This document shows positions 1-3,960 of a DNA stretch of 5,242 nt, one piece after another. Source of the stretch: Chlamydiota bacterium (lineage in GTDB: Bacteria > Chlamydiota > Chlamydiia > Chlamydiales > SLFE01); assembly GCA_011065065.1 (NCBI GenBank), contig JAAKFL010000146.1, forward strand, positions 1-5,242, written 5' to 3'. Under the pieces are notes generated by a model. It was not told the DNA's origin, did not search any database, and was given only the letters and a program-made list of their open reading frames with translations. How positions within the stretch are numbered: the stretch's first letter is position 1; each line of letters opens with the position of its first letter. Both the position numbers and the translations under genes were made by a program.

Positions 1-3
1 AAG

Positions 4-19
4 ACGCTAAGACGCAAAG
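4..19. repeat. Two tandem octamers ACGCTAAG / ACGCAAAG, array cut by window start
   Basis: ACGCTAAG (4-11) and ACGCAAAG (12-19) are in register, preceded by AAG at 1-3, which would be the end of a further unit. This is the inverted counterpart of the array at 185-216. The 12-mer AAGACGCAAAGA (9-20) is matched exactly by its reverse complement at 184-195. Confidence 0.75.
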
Positions 20-34
20 AAATGTCAACTAACT

Positions 35-49
35 TGGACCAACGGTCCA
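35..49. repeat. Small hairpin, 6-bp stem, AAC loop
   Basis: TGGACC (35-40) pairs with GGTCCA (44-49) around AAC. It lies 6 bases outside the left arm of the central palindrome, the same distance as the hairpin at 150-164 on the other side, but its stem sequence is different. Confidence 0.7.
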
Positions 50-55
50 TGCACT

Positions 56-143
56 CTTTAGACGCAGATGGCGCTGATTGACGCAGATTGTTAACCTTGA
101 GAGGTTAACAATCTGCGTCAATCAGCGCCATCTGCGTCTAAAG
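56..143. repeat. Perfect palindrome, 42-bp stem with TGAG loop
   Basis: Positions 56-97 are the exact reverse complement of 102-143, leaving only TGAG (98-101) as loop. The base pairs outside (55/144) and inside (98/101) do not match, so the stem ends sharply. Each arm contains the nonamer GACGCAGAT (61-69 and 80-88 on the left arm) and ends next to the loop with GTTAAC. The two arms show no divergence at all, which implies a recent origin, gene conversion between arms, or selection on the structure. It could form a cruciform in DNA or a very stable hairpin in RNA. It has no following T-run, so it is not a classical intrinsic terminator, although it could block transcripts arriving from the minus-strand pdxH. 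Confidence 0.95.
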
Positions 144-149
144 GTTCGA

Positions 150-164
150 GATCACTTCGTGATC
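150..164. repeat. Small hairpin, 6-bp stem, TTC loop
   Basis: GATCAC (150-155) pairs with GTGATC (159-164) around TTC. It lies 6 bases outside the right arm of the central palindrome and mirrors the hairpin at 35-49 in position, stem length and loop length, while its stem bases differ at most positions. Confidence 0.7.
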
Positions 165-184
165 ATATACACGTCAGCATCAAT

Positions 185-220
185 CTTTGCGTCTTTGTGT
201 CTTTGCTTCTTTGCGTTAAA
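185..220. repeat. Four tandem octamers CTTTGCGT ending in TAAA
   Basis: The units are CTTTGCGT (185-192), CTTTGTGT (193-200), CTTTGCTT (201-208) and CTTTGCGT (209-216), followed by TAAA. Units differ from each other at one or two positions. On the opposite strand they read ACGCAAAG, the same unit that appears in plus orientation at 4-19. Confidence 0.85.
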
Positions 221-269
221 AATCATCAAAGGGAATCTGCGATCATCAGCGTTTATTTGACGCTAAAAT

Positions 270-902
270 TTAAGGCGAAAGACGCTCGATCACCCACACG
301 TCACCCTCTCTCCGATACAAAAACCGGTCATGAAGACGATCTCTCCTTCCTTGCCAAAACTCGATAGCCATGGGACACAAACGATATCCTCCCCAATCCT
401 CAGGCAGAGGAATCTCCCGACTTTCATACTTCTTTTCCGCCTGCTCAAACTCTTTTTGCAAATCCTCCTGCGAACCGAGAACCACCCCTTGCTCGGACGC
501 AAGAGCTGCAATTTGGCTTTTTCTGGGACGTGTTGAAAAATAGGCTTGGGATTCTTCTCGAGTCACTTTTTTTATCTCTCCCTCCACTAACACTTGTCTG
601 GGAAATTCTAACCAAACAAATGTTAATGACCCTAGGGGATTCTCAGCAATTTCTTGCGCTTTTCGACTCCGATAGTTGGTGTAAAACACAAAACCTCGGT
701 CATCCAGTTCTTTCAACAACACCGTCCGACTTGAAGGACGTCCATCTTTTGTCGCGGTAGCGAGGGTCATGGCATTGGGTTCATGCTGACATGTTTTCGT
801 GGCGTCGTCAAACCACAGTTGAAATTGTTCGAATGGATCTTCTTTTAATGAGCTTCGATGAAGGTATTCATTGGGATATTCTCTTCTTTCAGAAAGATTC
901 AC
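270..902 (-). CDS. pdxH: Pyridoxamine 5'-phosphate oxidase (PNPOx)
   Basis: This FMN-dependent cytosolic enzyme oxidises pyridoxine or pyridoxamine 5'-phosphate with O2 to pyridoxal 5'-phosphate, the last step of PLP synthesis and salvage. The 210-aa protein has the family's usual length (E. coli about 218). Visible motifs, in order: RTVLLK (59-64) and FYTNYRSRKA (73-82) in the FMN-binding split-barrel; RQV (102-104); YFSTRPRKSQIAALAS (121-136), equivalent to E. coli YFHSRPRDSQIGAW; WGGYR (170-174); EFWQGRRDRLHDR (181-193), containing the substrate-binding Arg-Leu-His; and the canonical C-terminal ERLSP. The start codon is GTG (900-902 on the minus strand), supported by AAAGGAG 8 bases upstream, and the residues from there match a normal short N-terminal extension. 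It is divergent from pgk, and its 3' end faces the palindromic repeat. No truncation or missing key residue was noticed. Confidence 0.95.
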   Translation of the reverse strand: MNLSERREYPNEYLHRSSLKEDPFEQFQLWFDDATKTCQHEPNAMTLATATKDGRPSSRTVLLKELDDRGFVFYTNYRSRKAQEIAENPLGSLTFVWLEFPRQVLVEGEIKKVTREESQAYFSTRPRKSQIAALASEQGVVLGSQEDLQKEFEQAEKKYESREIPLPEDWGGYRLCPMAIEFWQGRRDRLHDRFLYRREGDVWVIERLSP

Positions 903-910
903 CTAATAGT

Positions 911-917
911 CTCCTTT
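911..917 (-). promoter_or_regulatory. Ribosome binding site of pdxH
   Basis: On the minus strand this reads AAAGGAG, 8 bases before the GTG at 902-900. It decides the start: no ATG lies at a comparable distance, and the GTG frame begins directly with sequence that leads into the conserved domain. Confidence 0.8.
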
Positions 918-919
918 TC

Positions 920-949
920 TTGACAACGACCCTAATCCTTTTCTATAAG
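920..949 (+). promoter_or_regulatory. Probable sigma70-type promoter of pgk
   Basis: TTGACA (920-925) is a perfect -35 box, and TATAAG (944-949) matches five of six -10 positions, with an 18-base spacer. Transcription would start near 956, giving a very short leader of about 14 bases that begins at the ribosome binding site. The -35 box lies 2 bases from the pdxH ribosome binding site on the other strand, so the two genes share a very compact divergent control region. Predicted from sequence only. Confidence 0.65.
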
Positions 950-954
950 TTAAT

Positions 955-960
955 AAAGGA
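955..960 (+). promoter_or_regulatory. Ribosome binding site of pgk
   Basis: AAAGGA ends 9 bases before the ATG at 970 but only 3 bases before an in-frame TTG at 964. This spacing favours the ATG as the true start. Confidence 0.75.
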
Positions 961-969
961 TTTTTGCAA

Positions 970-2145
970 ATGGATGTGCTTACGATTCAAGATCTCGACC
1001 TGAAAAACAAAAAAGTCCTGATGCGTGTCGATTTCAATGTTCCCCTTGATAGTAAGGGGAATATTACTGATGATACACGGATTCAAGCGGCAATTCCCTC
1101 GATTCAATATGTCCTCGATCACGGCGGATCGGTGATCTTAATGAGCCATCTTGGACGCCCCAAAAAGCTCACCCCTGAACTTTCTTTAAAACCTTGCGCG
1201 GAGAGGCTATCACAGCTTCTTAGTCGCCCTGTGTCTTTGGTGGATCTTGGTGACTGCAATCCTCAGCCTGGCGAAGTCTTTCTTCTTGAAAACTTACGTT
1301 TCATTGAGGCGGAGAAGAAACCGGAAAAGGATCCACAATTCGCTAAGCAGCTGGCTCAACTTGCCGACGTCTATGTCAATGATGCCTTTGGAACAGCACA
1401 CAGAAAACATTCGTCAACCTATGAAGTGGCGAAATATTTTCCTGGAAAAGCGGCAGCGGGATTTTTGATGCAAAAAGAGATCGAGTATTTGGCTCGGGAC
1501 CCTGAGCATCCGTTTTATGCGATCATTGGCGGTGCGAAAATTAGCACGAAGATTGGTGTCCTTATGTCACTACTCGATAAAGTTGACGCTCTTTTTATTT
1601 GCGGAGCCATGGCCCATACATTTCTAAAAGCTCAAGGTCATGAGGTGGGGGATTCGTTATATGAAGAAGATGTGCTTCAGCTGGCAAAGGAGATTATAAA
1701 AAAATGTTCGGACAAAGACGTGTTTTTGGGTTTACCACTCGATGAAGTGGTTGTGGAAGATGTCGTTGAGGGAGCTCCCTCTAGACTCATTGAGTTTCGA
1801 AATGAGGGAATTCCAAAAGGGTTTAAAGGAGTGGACATAGGCCCGAAAACTCTTGAACTTTATCAAAAAAAACTTGCCGATGCGAAAACAGTGCTATGGA
1901 ATGGACCGGCCGGAGTTTTCGAGATCACCGATTTTATGAAGGGGACCGAAGGGATTGCCAGGGTTTTGGCGGATCTACCTGCTACCACAATTGTGGGTGG
2001 TGGGGACTCGGTCGCGGCTCTCAAAATATTGGGATTATCCGATAAAATGTCTCATATTTCAACAGGTGGCGGAGCTTCCCTTGAACTGATCGAAAAGGGC
2101 ACTTTGCCAGGAATAGAGGCTCTCTCTGCCAAAAAATCACAATAG
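970..2145 (+). CDS. pgk: Phosphoglycerate kinase
   Basis: This cytosolic glycolytic enzyme transfers phosphate from 1,3-bisphosphoglycerate to ADP, giving 3-phosphoglycerate and ATP. The 391-aa length is normal for bacterial PGK. Seen in order: RVDFNVP (19-25) and SHLGRPK (59-65) in the substrate-binding N-terminal domain; LLENLRF (105-111); NDAFGTAHRKHSS (137-149); GGAKISTKIGVL (187-198) at the start of the nucleotide-binding domain; LWNGPAGVFE (309-318); VGGGDSVAA (342-350); and STGGGASLELIEKGTLPG (364-381). The start is taken at ATG 970 because of ribosome binding site spacing; an in-frame TTG at 964 would add two residues (M-Q). A local oddity is CGAMAHTFL (211-219), where most homologues have Gly-Gly. 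The gene is complete and ends in TAG. It is probably transcribed from its own promoter at 920-949, and no strong terminator follows it. Confidence 0.97.
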   Translation: MDVLTIQDLDLKNKKVLMRVDFNVPLDSKGNITDDTRIQAAIPSIQYVLDHGGSVILMSHLGRPKKLTPELSLKPCAERLSQLLSRPVSLVDLGDCNPQPGEVFLLENLRFIEAEKKPEKDPQFAKQLAQLADVYVNDAFGTAHRKHSSTYEVAKYFPGKAAAGFLMQKEIEYLARDPEHPFYAIIGGAKISTKIGVLMSLLDKVDALFICGAMAHTFLKAQGHEVGDSLYEEDVLQLAKEIIKKCSDKDVFLGLPLDEVVVEDVVEGAPSRLIEFRNEGIPKGFKGVDIGPKTLELYQKKLADAKTVLWNGPAGVFEITDFMKGTEGIARVLADLPATTIVGGGDSVAALKILGLSDKMSHISTGGGASLELIEKGTLPGIEALSAKKSQ

Positions 2146-2194
2146 ATAGTATTTTTTGTAAGTTATTGGTTATTAAATATTTTTATTTAATTTA

Positions 2195-2223
2195 TTGATT
2201 TAAAATCTTAATAATGCTAGAAT
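2195..2223 (+). promoter_or_regulatory. Probable extended -10 promoter of the first nucleotide transporter
   Basis: TTGATT (2195-2200) is followed after 17 bases by TAGAAT (2218-2223), which matches five of six -10 positions and is preceded by TGC, an extended -10 element. Transcription would start near 2230, leaving a leader of about 57 bases. The sequence sits in a very AT-rich spacer, which raises the chance of accidental matches, but spacing and extended -10 agree. It suggests that the transporter can be expressed independently of pgk. Confidence 0.6.
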
Positions 2224-2230
2224 ATAAGCA

Positions 2231-2286
2231 ATTCCAGTGCGGAATAATAGTGAAAAGAACAAAAAACTTTTTACCCCCCGGGGTTA
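2231..2286 (+). other. Leader of the first transporter: small hairpin and C6G4 tract, no clear ribosome binding site
   Basis: If transcription starts near 2230, the leader opens with a hairpin, ATTCC (2231-2235) with GGAAT (2241-2245) around a 5-base loop. Just before the ATG is a run of homopolymers (A6, C, T5, A, C6, G4) ending in the self-complementary CCCCGGGG (2276-2283). No AGGAG-like sequence lies at normal distance from the ATG, in contrast to pgk, pdxH and the second transporter. GGGG at 2280-2283 is only 3 bases from the start. The composition is plain; any regulatory meaning is conjecture. Confidence 0.45.
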
Positions 2287-3858
2287 ATGTCGAATACGAC
2301 AACTTCAGAGTTCTCAGGATGGAGGGCCTATTTATGGCCGATTCATCATCATGAGCTACGGAAGCTTCTTCCGATGCTCCTCGTGCTTTTTTTGATTACA
2401 TTTGACTATAATATCCTACGGACGATGAAAGACACCTTGGTCGTGGCGACCGGGAAGGCTTCTGGAGCAGAAGTGATTCCATTTATCAAGCTTTGGGTGA
2501 TGTTTCCGGGGTCGATAGCGTTAACATTTCTGTTTACTTGGCTTTCGAATCGATTTAGCCGAGAGAGGGTCTTTTATGTAATGATGACTCTCTTTTTGTC
2601 TTATTTTGTGTTTTTTGTTTTAGTCCTGTATCCCTGGCGTCATATTCTTCATCCCCACGAGTTTGCCGATTCTTTACAGGGGGTTCTTCCCCTTGGAATG
2701 AGGGGTTTCATTTCCATGATTCGTAATTGGTCGTTTACCACTTTTTATGTGATGTCGGAATTATGGGGAAATATTGTCTTATTCCTACTGTTTTGGGGAT
2801 TTGCTAACCAGATTACACAGATTGGGGAAGCCAAGCGCTTTTATGCTATTTTGGGGATTGCGACGAATATATCGGGAATTATAGCAGGTGGAATTGCGGT
2901 TCAAATTTCAAAGACCGGATTGCTTTCATATATCCCTTATGGATCTCAGCCTTGGGATAAGCAGATTTTGATTCTTGTGTCTCTCGTGGTTGTTTGTGGC
3001 GCTTTGGCGATGATCATTTTCCGTTGGATGCATAGTCATGTGCTGGATGAGGAGACTGGAGAGACAGTTGCGGACAGTAAGGGTGAGGTGAAAGGACGCA
3101 TGTCGATGCGTGAAAACTTCAAATACCTCTTTAACTCACGATACTTGATTTGCATCGCGATCATTGCGATCACTTACAATGTGGTGATTAATTTGGTTGA
3201 AGTCTTGTGGAAATATCAGGTGCATACACTTTATCCCGATCCTAGCGATTACAACCTATATATGAATCGGGTGATGATGGTCATTGGGCTTTTTGCCACG
3301 GTGACATCTTTTGGAATTACCGGAAATCTGATCCGCCGTGCTGGTTGGACTTTTACGGCCATGTTGACTCCGATCATTCTATTGCTCACCAGCATAGCGT
3401 TTTTTGGGAGTTTCTTCTACAAAGAGTACCTCGGCGACTTTTCACACCTCACTTTTGGAATTGCCCCTTTGACTCTTGTTGTCTTTTTTGGTACTCTCCA
3501 AAACTGTCTTAGCCGAGGGGCCAAATATACCATTTATGATGCCACAAAAGAAATGGCATTCGTTCCTCTTAGCCAGGAGTGTAAAATTAAAGGAAAAGCC
3601 GCGATTGACGGAGTCTGTATAAGAATGGGGAAATCGGGGGGATCTGCTATTCATCAGGTTCTTTTGTTGACCTTCGCTTCCCTCTCGCTCAGTGCCCCTT
3701 ATGTTGCCGGTTTCCTCCTTGTAGTTGTGGCTGTATGGATGGGGTCTGTCTCCTCACTGGGCAAGCAATTTAACGCCCTGACTTCAAGTGAGGACGAGCC
3801 AGAACCCCTCGATGAAGCGGCCCCGCAACCCGAAGTTGAACCCGTTCTCCAAGGATAG
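2287..3858 (+). CDS. ntt: TLC-family nucleotide transporter (ATP/ADP translocase type), copy 1
   Basis: This is an inner-membrane nucleotide transporter of the bacterial/plastid NTT (TLC) family. Members exchange ATP for ADP or import other nucleotides in obligate intracellular bacteria, so the exact substrate is not settled by sequence alone. The 523-aa length agrees with chlamydial homologues (about 510-540). About twelve hydrophobic segments can be seen, e.g. near 27-45, 64-84, 95-116, 148-172, 186-206, 226-246, 284-304, 327-347, 355-377, 388-404, 453-468 and 471-488. The four charged residues known to matter in the plant homologue appear conserved: K48 (TMKDTLVV), E158 (SELWG), E305 (NLVEVLWK) and K449 (MGKSGGS). 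Other family signatures are LWPIHHHEL (16-24), FWGFANQIT (169-177) and DATKEMAFVPL (418-428). The tail from about 499 is acidic and proline-rich. FDYNILR has Asp40 where relatives, including copy 2, have Asn. ATG 2287 is the only usable start, since a TGA lies in frame at 2251 with no start codon between. Confidence 0.95.
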   Translation: MSNTTTSEFSGWRAYLWPIHHHELRKLLPMLLVLFLITFDYNILRTMKDTLVVATGKASGAEVIPFIKLWVMFPGSIALTFLFTWLSNRFSRERVFYVMMTLFLSYFVFFVLVLYPWRHILHPHEFADSLQGVLPLGMRGFISMIRNWSFTTFYVMSELWGNIVLFLLFWGFANQITQIGEAKRFYAILGIATNISGIIAGGIAVQISKTGLLSYIPYGSQPWDKQILILVSLVVVCGALAMIIFRWMHSHVLDEETGETVADSKGEVKGRMSMRENFKYLFNSRYLICIAIIAITYNVVINLVEVLWKYQVHTLYPDPSDYNLYMNRVMMVIGLFATVTSFGITGNLIRRAGWTFTAMLTPIILLLTSIAFFGSFFYKEYLGDFSHLTFGIAPLTLVVFFGTLQNCLSRGAKYTIYDATKEMAFVPLSQECKIKGKAAIDGVCIRMGKSGGSAIHQVLLLTFASLSLSAPYVAGFLLVVVAVWMGSVSSLGKQFNALTSSEDEPEPLDEAAPQPEVEPVLQG

Positions 3859-3960
3859 TATCATTTATTAATTTTAATGATTTTAAAGAAAATATTATGA
3901 ATTTTTTAGTTGAAAATTATTAATATTTATGTTAAACTTCTTTTTTAAGGATTATTTGTA
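3859..3960. other. AT-only spacer between the two transporter genes
   Basis: These 102 bases are overwhelmingly A and T. They contain the candidate promoter at 3910-3938, the AAGGA ribosome binding site of copy 2 (3947-3951), and a weak hairpin TCATT/AATGA (3861-3865 with 3876-3880) followed by TTTT that might attenuate transcription from copy 1. No small gene or RNA gene is seen. Confidence 0.6.
3910..3938 (+). promoter_or_regulatory. Possible extended -10 promoter of the second nucleotide transporter
   Basis: TTGAAA (3910-3915) is followed after 17 bases by TAAACT (3933-3938), four of six matches to the -10 consensus, preceded by TGT (extended -10). The geometry equals that of the promoter before copy 1. 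The surrounding spacer is almost entirely A and T and offers other -10-like words (e.g. TAATAT at 3921-3926), so the choice is uncertain. The predicted start near 3945 would leave a leader of only about 16 bases. Confidence 0.4.

Larger units (their letters stand above)
1..251. repeat. Composite nested inverted-repeat element, gene-free (left end outside window)
   Basis: This stretch holds no credible gene. Its parts are arranged around a centre near position 99.5. From outside to inside these are: tandem octamers of the type ACGCAAAG at 4-19 and their reverse-complement type CTTTGCGT at 185-216; small hairpins at 35-49 and 150-164, placed at exactly mirrored positions; and a perfect palindrome at 56-143. 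A diverged partial copy of the palindrome arm lies at 234-251. The octamer array touches position 1, so the element probably starts upstream of the window. It looks like two head-to-head copies of a short intergenic repeat, or one non-autonomous palindromic element. No transposase, target-site duplication or transposon-type termini are visible. The structure is seen directly; its mobility and function are unknown. Confidence 0.8.

Noticed and set aside
4..216. CRISPR array or integron attC site
   Set aside because: The repeat units are adjacent octamers without spacers, and no integrase core sites or cas genes are visible. The perfect palindrome also differs from the bulged attC fold.
78..260. 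60-codon plus-strand open frame across the palindrome
   Set aside because: It is formed by the inverted repeat and octamer array, has no ribosome binding site, and resembles no protein family.
248..264. Hairpin AGCGT/ACGCT downstream of pdxH as its terminator
   Set aside because: The stem has only 5 bp with a 7-base loop, and no T-run follows on the minus strand.
330..760. Open frames opposite to and overlapping pdxH (330-536 and 530-760 plus, 290-511 minus)
   Set aside because: They are shadows of the well-supported pdxH frame, with low-complexity or unrecognisable translations and no ribosome binding sites.
964..969. TTG at 964 as the pgk start
   Set aside because: It lies only 3 bases after AAAGGA, while ATG at 970 has a 9-base spacing and gives the usual PGK N-terminus.
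2130..2191. Terminators after pgk: CAAAAAAT/ATTTTTTG (2130-2137 with 2151-2158) and ATTAAATA/TATTTAAT (2172-2191)
   Set aside because: Both stems are essentially only A-T pairs (the first with a 13-base loop) in very AT-rich DNA, so they would be too weak to call as intrinsic terminators.
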